This document shows positions 17,354-27,304 of a stretch of 64,000 bases of DNA, one piece after another. The stretch's first letter is position 1; every line of letters begins with the position of its first letter. The translations under genes were made by a program, and so were the position numbers. Below the pieces are notes generated by a model. It did not search any database. It was not told the DNA's origin and saw only the letters and a list, made by a program, of their open reading frames with translations. Where the stretch lies: positions 1 through 64,000 of the forward strand of contig JALCLH010000007.1 of the NCBI GenBank assembly GCA_022647765.1, written 5' to 3'. The DNA comes from Acidipropionibacterium sp. GTDB lineage: Bacteria > Actinomycetota > Actinomycetes > Propionibacteriales > Propionibacteriaceae.

Positions 17354-18445
17354 ATGAGTCTCAGCTTTGCAGCCCCCGATGATCCCACCTGGTCCTCCGA
17401 CGAGACAATCGCGGCGCTCCACGCCGACCCGAAGTTCGGAGAGGCCTTCACCGATCACATGGCCGAGGCCACCTGGACCGCCGACGGAGGCTGGGCCGAG
17501 GACGCCGTCGTCCCCTACGGCCCGCTCAGCGTCAACCCCGGCAGCGCCGTGCTGCACTACGCCCAGGAGATCTTCGAGGGCCTCAAGGCCTACCGGCACG
17601 CCGACGGCACCGTGTGGCTGTTCCGCCCCGACGCCAACGCCCACCGCTTCGCCAACTCCGCCCGCCGCCTGGCCCTGCCGGTGCTGCCCGAGGAGGACTT
17701 CGTCACCAGCTGTCTGCAGATCGCCAGGACCGAGGCCCGCTGGGTTCCCGACCCCGGCGAGAACGGTGAGAAGAGCCTCTACCTGCGCCCCTTCATGATC
17801 GCCTACGAGGACTTCCTCGGCGTCGCCCCGGCCAAGAAGGTGCTCTACTCCGTCATCTGCTCCCCGGTCGGCGCCTACTTCTCCGGCGGCGTCTCCGCGG
17901 TCCGGATCTGGCTGGAGCGCCACAACTCCCGCACCGCCCCCGGCGGCACCGGATCGGCCAAGTGCGGCGGCAACTACGCCGCCTCCCTGCTCGCCCAGGA
18001 GGAGGCCTACGCCAAGGGCTGCTCCCAGGTGCTCTTCGCGGACGCGGCCGAGCACGCCTGGGTGGAGGAGCTCGGCGGCATGAACATCATGGCCGTCAGC
18101 AAGGACGGCGAGCTGGTCACCCCCGAGCTGAGCGGCACCATCCTGCCCGGCGTCACCCGCCGGTCCATCCTCGACATGGCTCCCGACATGGGTCTGACGC
18201 CGGTCGAGCGGAAGCTCGGCGTCACCGAGCTGCTCGACGGCATCCGCTCCGGGCAGTTCCCCGAGGTCTTCTCCTGCGGCACCGCCGCGGTGGTGACGCC
18301 GATCGGCTCGCTGGTCGACGAGTCCGGCGAGACGACGGTCAAGGAGCAGGCGGGCGAGGTCACGATGGCCATCCGCAAGCGGCTCCTCGACGTCCAGTAC
18401 GGACGCCTCGAGGACACCCACGGCTGGCTCCACCAGGTCTGCTGA
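17354..18445 (+). CDS. ilvE: Branched-chain amino acid aminotransferase
   Basis: PLP-dependent class IV aminotransferase of 363 aa catalysing the last step of Leu, Ile and Val synthesis. ATG 17354 matches the family start. EIFEGLKAYRHADGTVWLFRP, the PLP-lysine context GSAKCGGNYAASLLAQ, and GTAAVVTPIG are visible. It lies 4 nt before cimA and so is co-transcribed with the isoleucine-branch enzyme. Confidence 0.95.
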   Translation: MSLSFAAPDDPTWSSDETIAALHADPKFGEAFTDHMAEATWTADGGWAEDAVVPYGPLSVNPGSAVLHYAQEIFEGLKAYRHADGTVWLFRPDANAHRFANSARRLALPVLPEEDFVTSCLQIARTEARWVPDPGENGEKSLYLRPFMIAYEDFLGVAPAKKVLYSVICSPVGAYFSGGVSAVRIWLERHNSRTAPGGTGSAKCGGNYAASLLAQEEAYAKGCSQVLFADAAEHAWVEELGGMNIMAVSKDGELVTPELSGTILPGVTRRSILDMAPDMGLTPVERKLGVTELLDGIRSGQFPEVFSCGTAAVVTPIGSLVDESGETTVKEQAGEVTMAIRKRLLDVQYGRLEDTHGWLHQVC

Positions 18446-18449
18446 CGTC

Positions 18450-20118
18450 ATGACCGCGCCCCGGAGCGTCACCCTGTTCGACACCACCCTGCGCGACGGC
18501 GCCCAGCAGGAGGGGTTGAGGTTCAGCGTCGAGGACAAACTGCGGGTGGCGAGCCTGCTCGACGGCCTCGGGCTGGGCTTCATCGAGGGGGGCTGGCCCG
18601 GCGCCAACCCCGCCGACACCGCCTTCTTCCGGCGCGCTCGCACCGAACTGGCGCTGCGCCACTCCCGTCTGGTCGCCTTCGGATCGACCCGACGGCCCGG
18701 CAGCCGCGCCGCCGACGATCAGCTGGTGGCGGCGCTGCGGGACGCCGAGGCGCCCGTGGTGTGCCTGGTCGCCAAGTCAGATCCGCGTCATGTGGAGAAG
18801 GCGCTGCGCACCACCCTGGCCGAGAACCTGGCGATGGTCACCGACACCGTGTCCTATCTGGTGGGCCTGGGCCGCCAGGTGATGGTCGACTGCGAGCACT
18901 TCTTCGACGGCTACCGGTTCGACCCGCACTACGCCCTCGAAGTGGTGCGCGCGGCCGCCGAGGCCGGGGCGTCGACCGCCGTGCTGTGCGACACCAACGG
19001 CGGGATGCTGCCCTCGATGATCACCGAGATCGTCGGCGCCACCGCCGGGATCGGCGTCCCGCTGGGTATCCACTGCCACAACGACACCGGCTGCGCGGTG
19101 GCCAACTCGCTGGCCGCGATGGAGGCCGGGGCGGTCCAGATCCAGGGCACCGTCAACGGCTACGGGGAACGCACCGGCAACGCCGATCTGGTCACCCTGA
19201 TCGGCAACCTGGAGACCAAGTACGACCTGCGGGTGCTGCCCGCCGGCCAGCTCGCCAACCTGTCCGGGGTGGCCCACGCGATCGGTGAGATCGCCAACCA
19301 GCTGCCGGCCACCCGCCAGCCCTACGCCGGGCGGTCCAGCTTCGCCCACAAGGCGGGCCTGCACGCCTCAGCGATCAGGATCGACCCGGATCTCTACCAG
19401 CACATCGACCCGGCGGTGGTCGGCAACGACATGCGGATGCTGGTCTCCGGGATGTCAGGGGCGGGCCAACATCCTGCTCAAGGCCAGCGAGCTCGGCTTC
19501 GACGATCTCACCCGCGAGCAGGCCGGGGAGCTGGTCGAGCTGGTGAAGCGCCGGGAGGTCGACGGCTACTCCTACGAGGCCGCCGACGGCAGCTTCGAGC
19601 TGCTGCTGCGAGAGCATCTGGGGATGCCCACCTCGGCCTTCGAGGTGCTGTTCTGGCAGGCCAGTTCGCACCAGACCGGAGACGGAGAGGTGATCACCAC
19701 CGCGGTGGTCTCGCTGCATCCGACCGGGCCCAGTGTCAATGGGAGCAGTTCTGGGAGCAGCGCGACCACTGTCGAGGCCACCGGCAACGGGCCGGTGCAC
19801 GCCCTCGACCAGGCCCTGCGCGGAGCCCTCATCGACCACTTCCCCCAGATCGCGGCCTGCCACCTCACCGACTACCGGGTCCGCATCCTCGACGACGGCC
19901 ACGGCACCGACGCTACCGTGCGGGTGCTCATCGACACCGAGATCGACCAGCACATCACCGCCACGGTGGGGGTGGGCACCGACATCATCGAGGCGAGCTG
20001 GGAGGCGCTGTCGGACGCCTACCGGCACGCCCTGGTCGCATCGGACCAGTTCACCTCGGGAGAGTTCATATCAGGTCAAGCACCAGCTGACGCCGGGGTT
20101 GCCCTTTCCCGGTCGTGA
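18450..20118 (+). CDS. cimA: Citramalate synthase, one-base frameshift
   Basis: Condenses pyruvate and acetyl-CoA to citramalate, the threonine-independent route to isoleucine. N-terminal HMGL-like barrel: [20 protein letters not shown], then the [20 protein letters not shown] signature and [11 protein letters not shown]. The reading frame breaks at the GGGG run 19458-19461: one G fewer joins MLVSGMSG to [13 protein letters not shown] and gives a continuous protein of about 555 aa with the C-terminal regulatory LeuA-dimer domain ([12 protein letters not shown] to [18 protein letters not shown]). The 3' end overlaps the convergent deoA by about 50 bp. Confidence 0.9.
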
Positions 20119-21371
20119 GGGGCTCGGTCGTGAGCGGCTTGATCGTGAACGCCCCGGCCAGCGCCTCCTCGGCGTGCGGGATCGCCTCGGCGGTGTCGGT
20201 GAGCAGGGTGGCCAGCGGCTGCCCGGCCCTCACCTCGTCACCGATCCCAGTCTCCAGGCGGACCCCGGCGGCCGCCTGAACGGCGTCCTCCTTGCGGGCG
20301 CGTCCCGGCGCCCAGCCGCCAGGAGGCCAGACCCACCTCCATCGCGTCGACGCCGGTCACCACGCCGTCGGCGTCGGCCACCACCTGCTGGGCGTGACGG
20401 GCCACCGGCAGCGCGGCGTCCGGGTCCCCGCCCTGAGCCCGCACCATGGCGCGCCAGACGTCCATCGCCCGGCCGCTCCTCAGCTCCTCGGCCGGATCGG
20501 CGTCCAGACCGGTCGCCGCCACCATCTGGCGGGCCAGTGCCAGGGTGAGCTCGACGACGTCGTCCGGCCCGCCCCCGGCCAGCACCTCGACCGCCTCGGC
20601 AACCTCGATGCCATTGCCCACCGCCGCGCCCAGCGGGGCGTCCATATTGGTGAGCAGAGCGCTGGTGGCCACCCCGGCGTCGCGCCCCAGCCCGACCAGC
20701 CGGCGCGCCAGTTCGCGGGCATCGGCCTCGGTCTTCATGAACGCGCCCGAGCCGGTCTTGACGTCCAGCACCAGCGCCGAGGTGCCCTCAGCGATCTTCT
20801 TGCTCATGATCGAGGAGGCGATCAGCGGGATCGACTCGACGGTCCCGGTGACGTCGCGCAGCGCGTAGAGCTTCTTGTCGGCCGGGGCCAGACCGGGACC
20901 CGCGGCGCAGATCACCGCCCCGACGCTCTCCAGCTGGCGCATCATCTCCTCATTGGACAGGTTCGCCCGCCAGCCGGGGATGGCCTCCATCTTGTCCAGG
21001 GTGCCGCCGGTGTGGCCCAGGCCCGCGGCCCGACAGCTGCGGGACGGCCGCCCCGCAGGCCGCCACCAGGGGAGCCAGCGGCAGCGTGATCTTGTCCCCG
21101 ACGCCGCCGGTGGAGTGCTTGTCGACGGTCGGGCGGGACAGCCCGGAGAAGTCCAGCCGATGCCCCGAGGCGATCATCGCGGCGGTCCAGCGCGACAGCT
21201 CGGCGTCGTCCAGTCCTTGGAAGAACACCGCCATCGCCATCGACGACATCTGCTCGTCGGCCACGACGCCACGGGTGTAGGCGTCGATCAGCCAGTCGAT
21301 CTGCTCGGGTCGAGCCGGTCCCCGGATCTCTTGGCGCGGATGAGATCGACCATGTCGAACTGAGTTGTCAT
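20066..21371 (-). CDS. deoA: Thymidine phosphorylase, three frameshifts
   Basis: Pyrimidine-nucleoside phosphorylase of about 430 aa that splits thymidine to thymine and deoxyribose-1-phosphate. From ATG 21371 the protein starts MTTQFDMVDLIRAKRSGDRL, with FSGLSRPTVDKHSTGGVGDK (the glycosyltransferase-family signature) and VLDVKTGSGAFMKT. Three one-base slips break it: a missing G near 21307-21309, an extra C at 21022-21024 and an extra C at 20304-20306. Correcting them gives one frame ending in QLVLDLI at 20066. Three separate errors in an otherwise well-conserved gene suggest assembly faults, though a decaying gene cannot be excluded. Confidence 0.85.
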
Positions 21372-21406
21372 GGCGGCCAGTATTCCAGCACCGATATTCT
21401 GGGGCC

Positions 21407-22208
21407 ATGCGCATCGCCCGATTCGTCCCCACCGGTGGGGATCCCGCCTTCGGAATTGTTGAACTGGCCGCTGATGAGGGGGATCACCCCGACACCATTG
21501 CCGTCATCACCGGAGATCCAGTGGCCGAACCGGTCCAGTACACCGGGGCCCGTCACGACCTGGCCGAGGTCCGGCTGGTGACCCCGGTGATTCCCCGCAG
21601 CAAGGTCGTCGGCATCGGGCGGAACTACGCCGAGCACGCCGCCGAGCTGGGCAACGAGGTGCCGTCCGAGCCGCTGGTCTTCCTGAAGCCGAACACCGCG
21701 GTGATCGGCCACGACGAGCCCGTGATCCGGCCCCCCTTCTGCCACGAGCTGCACTACGAGGGGGAGCTGGCGGTGGTGATCGGCCGGATCTGCAAGGACG
21801 TGCCCCCCCGAGCGGGCCCAGGAGGTCATCTTCGGGTTCACCGTGGCCAACGACGTCACCGCCCGCGACGTCCAGCACACCGACGGGCAGTGGACCCGGG
21901 CCAAGGGCTCGGACACCTTCTGCCCGCTCGGGCCATGGATGGTGACCCACCTGTCGGTGGCCGAGGCGCAGAACCTCGCCATCACGACCCGCCTGGACGG
22001 GAAGGTGGTCCAGAAGGGCAACACCCGGCAGATGGTCAGGCCGATCCCCGACCTCATCAGCTACATCTCCTCCTTCACCACCCTGCTGCCGGGAGACGTC
22101 ATCCTCACCGGGACGCCGGCCGGGGTCGGGCCGATGGAGCCAGGGCAGCGGGTCGAGGTCGAGATCGACGGCATCGGCACCCTGGCCAACACCATCGCAG
22201 GGTCCTGA
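21407..22208 (+). CDS. Fumarylacetoacetate hydrolase-family protein, one-base frameshift
   Basis: About 266 aa from ATG 21407. FAH-superfamily C-C bond hydrolase or decarboxylase with IGRNYAEHAAELGNEVP, FLKPNTAVIG, the metal ligands in HYEGELAVVIGR, FTVANDVTARDVQ, and GDVILTGTPAGVGPM. The frame breaks at a run of seven C at 21803-21809; six C would fuse the parts cleanly (VPPERAQEVIFGF). The precise substrate cannot be told. Its stop is 8 nt before the CPBP gene. Confidence 0.88.
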
Positions 22209-22216
22209 GACCGGCC

Positions 22217-23200
22217 ATGGTGGTGCAGCGACGGCCCAGCCCGGTTCCCGACCGCTCCTCTCAGCAGCGTCTTCCCGGCCGGACCCGCGACCCGCAGCCG
22301 GGGGTGGACTACTCGCAGGTGCTGGTCACCCGCACCGAGGGATGGCTGCCCGGGCTGGTCGGCATCGCCGGGGCGATGCTCGGCTACGCCCTCGTCGTGC
22401 CGGTGGTCCTCCAACTGCTGCTCGGCCTGGGCTGGCTGGTCACCGGCCGGTCCGAGCCCTTCTCCCGGTACGCGACCGCCGGCCAGAACTTCGAGACCAT
22501 CTGGGGCCTGTGCTCGACCCACCTGGCCCTGGCCTGCCTGATCCCGGTGGTGCTGCTGCTGGCGCGCTACCTGCACCACCGCTCGCCGCGCTGGGTGTGG
22601 TCGGTGCAGCCGGGGCTGCGGGTGAGATTCATGCTGGTGGTGATGGTGGTCGCCGCCGTGGTGCTCAATCTCAGCCAGGTGCTCTCCAGAGATCTCGGGC
22701 ACACCGCTTTTCACGCCCCTCATCTGTGGTGGCTGTGGCTGCTGGCGATCCTGCTCACCTCCCCGCTGCAGGCCGCCGCCGAGGAGGTCTTCTTCCGCGG
22801 CTATCTGATGAACTGCCTCGGCGCCCTGGGCGCCAACAAGTGGCTGTCGGTGATCGGCTCGGCCCTCATCTTCGCCCTCTTCCACGGCACCCAGAACCTG
22901 TGGCTGTTCATCGACCGGTTCTCCTTCGGCCTGGCGGCGGGCGCCCTGGTGCTGGTCACCGGGGGCCTGGAGGCCGGCATCGCCGCCCACATCGTCAACA
23001 ATCTCTTCGCCTTCGGCTACGCCGTCTTCCTCGGCGGCGCCGCCCAGGCGAAGGGCGTCGTCTCGATGGGAGCGGTGGACGCCCTCTGGGATGTCGGCGG
23101 GTTCGTCGGCGTGGCGCTGGCGGCCTGGTGGATCGGCCGTGCGATGCACCTGGCGCGTCGCACGCCGTCCTTCGGCGCGGCCGATGTGCGCGGCAAGTAG
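22217..23200 (+). CDS. CPBP family intramembrane metalloprotease
   Basis: Integral membrane protein, 327 aa from ATG 22217, with about eight hydrophobic segments. The Abi/CPBP motifs are complete: EEVFFRGYLMN near residue 193, FALFHGTQNLWLF near 216, and AAHIVNN near 258. Family members resemble the Rce1 CAAX protease; bacterial roles include bacteriocin immunity and membrane-protein processing. Earlier reading as part of a long fused frame is an effect of the frameshift in the preceding gene. Confidence 0.9.
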   Translation: MVVQRRPSPVPDRSSQQRLPGRTRDPQPGVDYSQVLVTRTEGWLPGLVGIAGAMLGYALVVPVVLQLLLGLGWLVTGRSEPFSRYATAGQNFETIWGLCSTHLALACLIPVVLLLARYLHHRSPRWVWSVQPGLRVRFMLVVMVVAAVVLNLSQVLSRDLGHTAFHAPHLWWLWLLAILLTSPLQAAAEEVFFRGYLMNCLGALGANKWLSVIGSALIFALFHGTQNLWLFIDRFSFGLAAGALVLVTGGLEAGIAAHIVNNLFAFGYAVFLGGAAQAKGVVSMGAVDALWDVGGFVGVALAAWWIGRAMHLARRTPSFGAADVRGK

Positions 23201-23283
23201 CAGGTTGGACGACTTGCGCAGCCGGCAGACGGGCTGATAGCGTTCCTCGTCGTTGCGGCGGCCCGGGCGACCGGGTGAAGCAA

Positions 23284-23355
23284 TGGGGTATGGGGTAATT
23301 GGCAGCCCGGCTGATTCTGGTTCAGTTAGTCCAGGTTCGAGTCCTGGTACCCCAG
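23284..23355 (+). tRNA. tRNA-Gln (CTG anticodon)
   Basis: Acceptor TGGGGTA pairs with TACCCCA; anticodon stem GCTGA/TCAGT encloses loop TTCTGGT with anticodon CTG; T-arm CAGGTTCGAGTCCTG. 72 nt, no CCA encoded. Confidence 0.93.
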
Positions 23356-23476
23356 CTCTGGAAGGCAGATGCAGGTCATTGGCGAGGCGCCGAACGGTCT
23401 GGTAAGCTTTTCAAGCTGGGTTTTTCTCGGTACAAGTGAATATTGGTAGCGTAGAAATACGTGTCGAAACATGTAT

Positions 23477-23552
23477 GGCCCCGTGGTGCAGCGGCCTAGC
23501 ACGCGGCCCTCTCAAGGCTGAAACGGCGGTTCGAATCCGCTCGGGGCTACCA
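23477..23552 (+). tRNA. tRNA-Glu (CTC anticodon)
   Basis: Acceptor GGCCCCG/CGGGGCT with a terminal G-T pair, anticodon loop CTCTCAA (anticodon CTC), T-arm GCGGTTCGAATCCGC, and an encoded CCA. Follows tRNA-Gln by 121 bp and is closed by a strong terminator. Confidence 0.94.
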
Positions 23553-23556
23553 CATG

Positions 23557-23587
23557 AAAAGCCCGGACCTTCGCGGTCCGGGCTTTT
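23557..23587 (+). terminator. Rho-independent terminator after the tRNA pair
   Basis: AAAAGCCCGGACC and GGTCCGGGCTTTT form a perfect stem with the stable loop TTCGC. Confidence 0.9.
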
Positions 23588-23648
23588 CCATATCCTGTTG
23601 CTGTTCGGCCCAGTTGGTATATGACCCTGCTGTTACTCGGCCCAGTTG

Positions 23649-24368
23649 CTATTCGGCGGAGCGGCGCAGCACCTCGGAGAGCCGATCGGCCGCCGCCATC
23701 ACCGCGGGGGCGTGGATGCGCCCGGGCTGGCGGGTGAGCCGCTCGATCGGCCCGGAGACCGAGACCGCGGCGGTCACCTTCCCCGAGGGGGAGTGCACCG
23801 GGGCCGAGACGGAGGCCACCCCGGACTCGCGCTCCCCGACCGACTGCGCCCAGCCGCGCTTGCGCAGGGCGGCCAGAGTCACCGAGGAGAAGGCGGAGTG
23901 GGACAGCGATCGCTGGATCCGGTCCGAGTCCTCCCAGGCCAGCAGCACCTGGGCGGCCGAACCGGCGTCCATCGAGAGCACACTGCCCACCGGGATGGTG
24001 TCGCGCAGGCCGGTCGGTCGCTCCGCCGCGGCCACGCAGACCCGGCCATCCCCCTGACGCCGGTAGAGCTGAGCCGATTCGCCGGTGATATCGCGCAGCC
24101 GGGCCAGGATGGGTCCGGAGGCGGCGAGCAGCCGGTCCTCGCCGGCCGCGGCGGCCAGCTCGGCCAGTCGCGGGCCGAGGATGAACCGTCCCTGCAGATC
24201 GCGGCTGACGAAGCGGTGGTGCTCCAGGGCCCGGGCCAGCCGATGAGCGGTGGGACGAGCCAGGCCGGTCGCCTGAACCAATCCAGCCAGACTCGCCGGA
24301 CCGGTCTCCAGTGCCGACATCACCAGCGCCGCCTTGTCGAGGACACCGACCCCGCTTGATTCGTCCAT
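23649..24368 (-). CDS. IclR family regulator (leucine-operon type)
   Basis: 239-aa regulator with N-terminal winged helix (ALETGPASLAGLVQATGLAR, then TAHRLARALEHHRFV) and C-terminal IclR effector domain (IPVGSVLSMDAGSAAQVLLAW). It is divergent from leuCD, the position held by LtbR/NdgR in other actinobacteria, where it represses leuB and leuCD and responds to amino-acid supply. Assignment to that group is based on position and size. Short TGTT-CGGCCCAGTTG repeats follow the gene. Confidence 0.88.
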   Translation of the reverse strand: MDESSGVGVLDKAALVMSALETGPASLAGLVQATGLARPTAHRLARALEHHRFVSRDLQGRFILGPRLAELAAAAGEDRLLAASGPILARLRDITGESAQLYRRQGDGRVCVAAAERPTGLRDTIPVGSVLSMDAGSAAQVLLAWEDSDRIQRSLSHSAFSSVTLAALRKRGWAQSVGERESGVASVSAPVHSPSGKVTAAVSVSGPIERLTRQPGRIHAPAVMAAADRLSEVLRRSAE

Positions 24369-24458
24369 ATTTCAAGATTAGCGTCTCACCTCGTGATCGG
24401 CCAGCCACAATGGCCATAGCCCTCAGACCGAGGACCGAGAACTCAGGAAGGGAGTGAG

Positions 24459-25874
24459 ATGGGTCGCACACTCAGCGAGAAGCTGTGGGACGCCCACGTC
24501 GTGCATAAGGGTGAAGGGGGCGAGCCGGATCTCCTCTACATCGATCTGCACCTGGTGCACGAGGTGACCAGCCCGCAGGCCTTCGAGGGGCTGCGGCTCG
24601 CCTGGCGCACCGTGCGCCGTCCCGATCTCACGATGGCCACCGAGGACCACAACATCCCGACCCTGCACCCCGAGCTCCCGATAGCCGACCCGGTCTCCCG
24701 CGCCCAGGTCGAGACCCTGCGCAAGAACGCCAAGGATTTCGGCGTCCCGATCCACTCGCTGGGCGACAACGACCAGGGCGTCGTCCACATCATCGGACCG
24801 CAGCTCGGCGTCACCGAGCCCGGGATGACGATCGTCTGCGGCGACTCCCACACCTCCACCCACGGCGCCTTCGGCGCGCTGGCCTTCGGTATCGGCACCT
24901 CCGAGGTCGAGCATGTGCTGGCCACCCAGACCCTGCCCCAGGCCCGCCCCAAGACGATGGCGGTGACCGTCGACGGGCACCTGCCCGACGGCGTCACCCC
25001 CAAGGACCTGGTGCTCACCCTGATCTCCAAGGTCGGCACCGGCGGCGGGCAGGGATACATGGTCGAGTATCGCGGCCAGGTGTTCGAGGAGATGTCGATG
25101 GAGGGCCGGATGACGGTCTGCAATATGTCCATCGAATGGGGGGCCAAGGCCGGCATGGTGGCCCCCGACGAGACCACCTTCGCCTACGTCAAGGGCCGCC
25201 CGCACGCCCCGAAGGGAGTCGACTGGGACCGCGCCGTCGAGTACTGGAGGACGCTGCGCACCGACGATGACGCCGTCTTCGACCGTGAGGTCCGCCTGGA
25301 CGGCTCGGCCATCACGCCGTTCGTCACCTGGGGCACCAACCCGGGCCAGGGCGTCCCGCTGGACGCCGCGGTGCCCGCCGCCGACTCCTTCACCGACGAT
25401 GTGGCGCGCAGCTCCGCGGAGCGGGCGCTGACCTACATGGCGCTGGAGCCGGGGACGCCGATGCGCGACATCAAGATCGACACCGTCTTCCTCGGATCGT
25501 GCACCAACGGCCGGATCGAGGACCTGCGGCTGGCGGCCGGCGTCATCAAGGGCCACAAGGTCGCCGAGGGCACCCGGATGCTCGTCGTTCCCGGCTCGGC
25601 GCGGGTGCGCCTGCAGGCCATGGACGAGGGCCTGGACAAGATCTTCACCGACGCCGGCGCCGAGTGGCGCGGCGCGGGCTGCTCGATGTGCCTGGGCATG
25701 AACCCCGACCAGCTGTCTCCCGGGGAGCGGTCGGCCTCGACCTCGAACCGCAACTTCGAGGGACGCCAGGGTCGCGGCGGGCGGACCCACCTGGTGTCCC
25801 CGCCGGTGGCGGCCGCCACCGCCGTCACCGGACACCTGTCCTCACCCGCCGACCTGGCTGTCAAGGAGGCCTGA
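24459..25874 (+). CDS. leuC: 3-isopropylmalate dehydratase large subunit
   Basis: 471 aa, with ATG 24459 behind GGAAGGGAG. With LeuD it isomerises 2- to 3-isopropylmalate through a 4Fe-4S cluster. Cluster cysteines: [17 protein letters not shown] near residue 350 and [13 protein letters not shown] near 410. [20 protein letters not shown] is the aconitase signature. Transcribed together with leuD, 3 nt downstream. Confidence 0.97.
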   Translation: MGRTLSEKLWDAHVVHKGEGGEPDLLYIDLHLVHEVTSPQAFEGLRLAWRTVRRPDLTMATEDHNIPTLHPELPIADPVSRAQVETLRKNAKDFGVPIHSLGDNDQGVVHIIGPQLGVTEPGMTIVCGDSHTSTHGAFGALAFGIGTSEVEHVLATQTLPQARPKTMAVTVDGHLPDGVTPKDLVLTLISKVGTGGGQGYMVEYRGQVFEEMSMEGRMTVCNMSIEWGAKAGMVAPDETTFAYVKGRPHAPKGVDWDRAVEYWRTLRTDDDAVFDREVRLDGSAITPFVTWGTNPGQGVPLDAAVPAADSFTDDVARSSAERALTYMALEPGTPMRDIKIDTVFLGSCTNGRIEDLRLAAGVIKGHKVAEGTRMLVVPGSARVRLQAMDEGLDKIFTDAGAEWRGAGCSMCLGMNPDQLSPGERSASTSNRNFEGRQGRGGRTHLVSPPVAAATAVTGHLSSPADLAVKEA

Positions 25875-25877
25875 GTC

Positions 25878-26483
25878 ATGGAGAAGTTCACCACTCATAC
25901 CGGCGTCCCGGTTCCGCTGCGCCGCAGCAATGTCGACACCGACCAGATCATCCCGGCGGTCTACCTCAAGCGGATCACCCGCACCGGATTCGAGGACGGC
26001 CTGTTCGCCGCCTGGCGCAAGGACCCGCAGTTCGTGCTCAACCAGCCGGCCTGGAAGAGCGGATCGATCCTTATTCCGGGGCCCGACTTCGGCACCGGCT
26101 CCTCCCGCGAGCACGCCGTCTGGGCGCTGCAGAACTACGGCTTCAAGGTCGTCATCGGATCGCGCTTCGGAGACATCTTCCGCAACAACTCCGGCAAGGC
26201 CGGACTGCTCATCGCCACCGTCGACCAGGAGGTCGTCGAGCAGCTGTGGGCCGACGCGGAGGCCGCCCCCGGCGAGCCCTTCACCGTCGACCTCCAGGCC
26301 CGCACCGTCACCACGCCGCAGCGGGTCGCGGAGTTCCAGATCGACGAGTTCACCCGGCACCGCCTGCTGGAGGGGCTCGACGACATCTCCTCGACCCTCC
26401 AGCACGCCGACGAGATCGCCGCCTACGAGGCCGCCCGGCCCTCCTTCAAGCCGACCACCACTCCGGTGGAGGCGACCGTCTGA
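25878..26483 (+). CDS. leuD: 3-isopropylmalate dehydratase small subunit
   Basis: 201 aa, normal length for LeuD. It contributes the swivel domain: [16 protein letters not shown] near the N-terminus, and [14 protein letters not shown], which contains the substrate-binding GSSREHA loop. [15 protein letters not shown] follows. Start is 3 nt after leuC. Confidence 0.97.
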   Translation: MEKFTTHTGVPVPLRRSNVDTDQIIPAVYLKRITRTGFEDGLFAAWRKDPQFVLNQPAWKSGSILIPGPDFGTGSSREHAVWALQNYGFKVVIGSRFGDIFRNNSGKAGLLIATVDQEVVEQLWADAEAAPGEPFTVDLQARTVTTPQRVAEFQIDEFTRHRLLEGLDDISSTLQHADEIAAYEAARPSFKPTTTPVEATV

Positions 26484-26517
26484 GGTTCTGGGGGCCTGAA
26501 AGAGGTACCGTGACCCG

Positions 26518-27270
26518 GTGCTGCCTTCGAGACTGAGCAGTCCCGCCGACAGACCGGGTCCGGTCTTCGCCGCCGGGGTCGCCGTGCTGCTGCCGCTCGC
26601 CCGGGTGCTGACCCGTTCGGACTTCGCCGGGGCCGAGAATCTTCCGGCCTCCGGCGGTGCGCTGATCGTCAGCAACCATGTGTCGAACTACGACCCGGCG
26701 GTGATCGGCAGCTTCCTGGTGCTCAACGGGCGGTTTCCGCACTGGATGGCCAAGCAGGAGCTCTTCGACGCCCCGGTGATGGGTTTCCTGGCGCGCCAGG
26801 CCGACCAGATCCCGGTCGACCGGAAGGCCCCCGGCCCCGAGATCCTGGCGGTGGCGCGGCAGGCCCTTCGCCGTGGAATGACGGTGGTGGTGTATCCCGA
26901 GGGGACGATCACCGCCGACCCGCTGCACTGGCCGATGCGAGGCCACACCGGCGCCGCCCGGCTGGCGATGGAGACCGGGGCGCCGGTGATCCCGGTCGGC
27001 CAGTGGGGCCCGCACGAGGTGATGGGCTTCCGGGAGATGACCTTCCCGAAGGTGCTCCCCCGAAAGACCATGCGCCTGCGCTGCGGTCCGGCGGTCGACC
27101 TGGCCGAGTTCGGCGGGCGCGACCACGATCTCAAGGCGGTGCGGCAGGCCACCGAACGGATCATGACGGCCATCGACCGGCAGGTCGAGCTGGCCCGTGG
27201 CGAGACCGCTCCCGACACCCGTTACGACATGCGCACCGGCACGCGTGTGGCCAAGGGCCCGACGCGCTGA
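26518..27270 (+). CDS. plsC: 1-acylglycerol-3-phosphate acyltransferase
   Basis: 250-aa PlsC-family enzyme from GTG 26518 for the second acylation of glycerol-3-phosphate. The catalytic NHVSNYD (HX4D) is near residue 60 and the PEGT motif near residue 128, with GARLAMETGAPVIPV-like block 4 after it. One N-terminal hydrophobic segment anchors it to the membrane. It sits 34 bp behind leuD and 34 bp before ddl, so read-through from the leu operon is possible. Confidence 0.9.
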   Translation: MLPSRLSSPADRPGPVFAAGVAVLLPLARVLTRSDFAGAENLPASGGALIVSNHVSNYDPAVIGSFLVLNGRFPHWMAKQELFDAPVMGFLARQADQIPVDRKAPGPEILAVARQALRRGMTVVVYPEGTITADPLHWPMRGHTGAARLAMETGAPVIPVGQWGPHEVMGFREMTFPKVLPRKTMRLRCGPAVDLAEFGGRDHDLKAVRQATERIMTAIDRQVELARGETAPDTRYDMRTGTRVAKGPTR

Positions 27271-27304
27271 TACCGGTAGTGTGAGGCCGTCTGACAGGAA
27301 GGAC

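Noticed and set aside
21365..23200. FAH-CPBP fusion protein
   Set aside because: It arises from one extra C in the run at 21803-21809; the two genes have their own stop and start at 22208 and 22217.
23620..23660. Short CGGCCCAGTTG repeats after tRNA-Glu as a CRISPR or array
   Set aside because: Only two to three imperfect units of about 20 bp without regular spacers.
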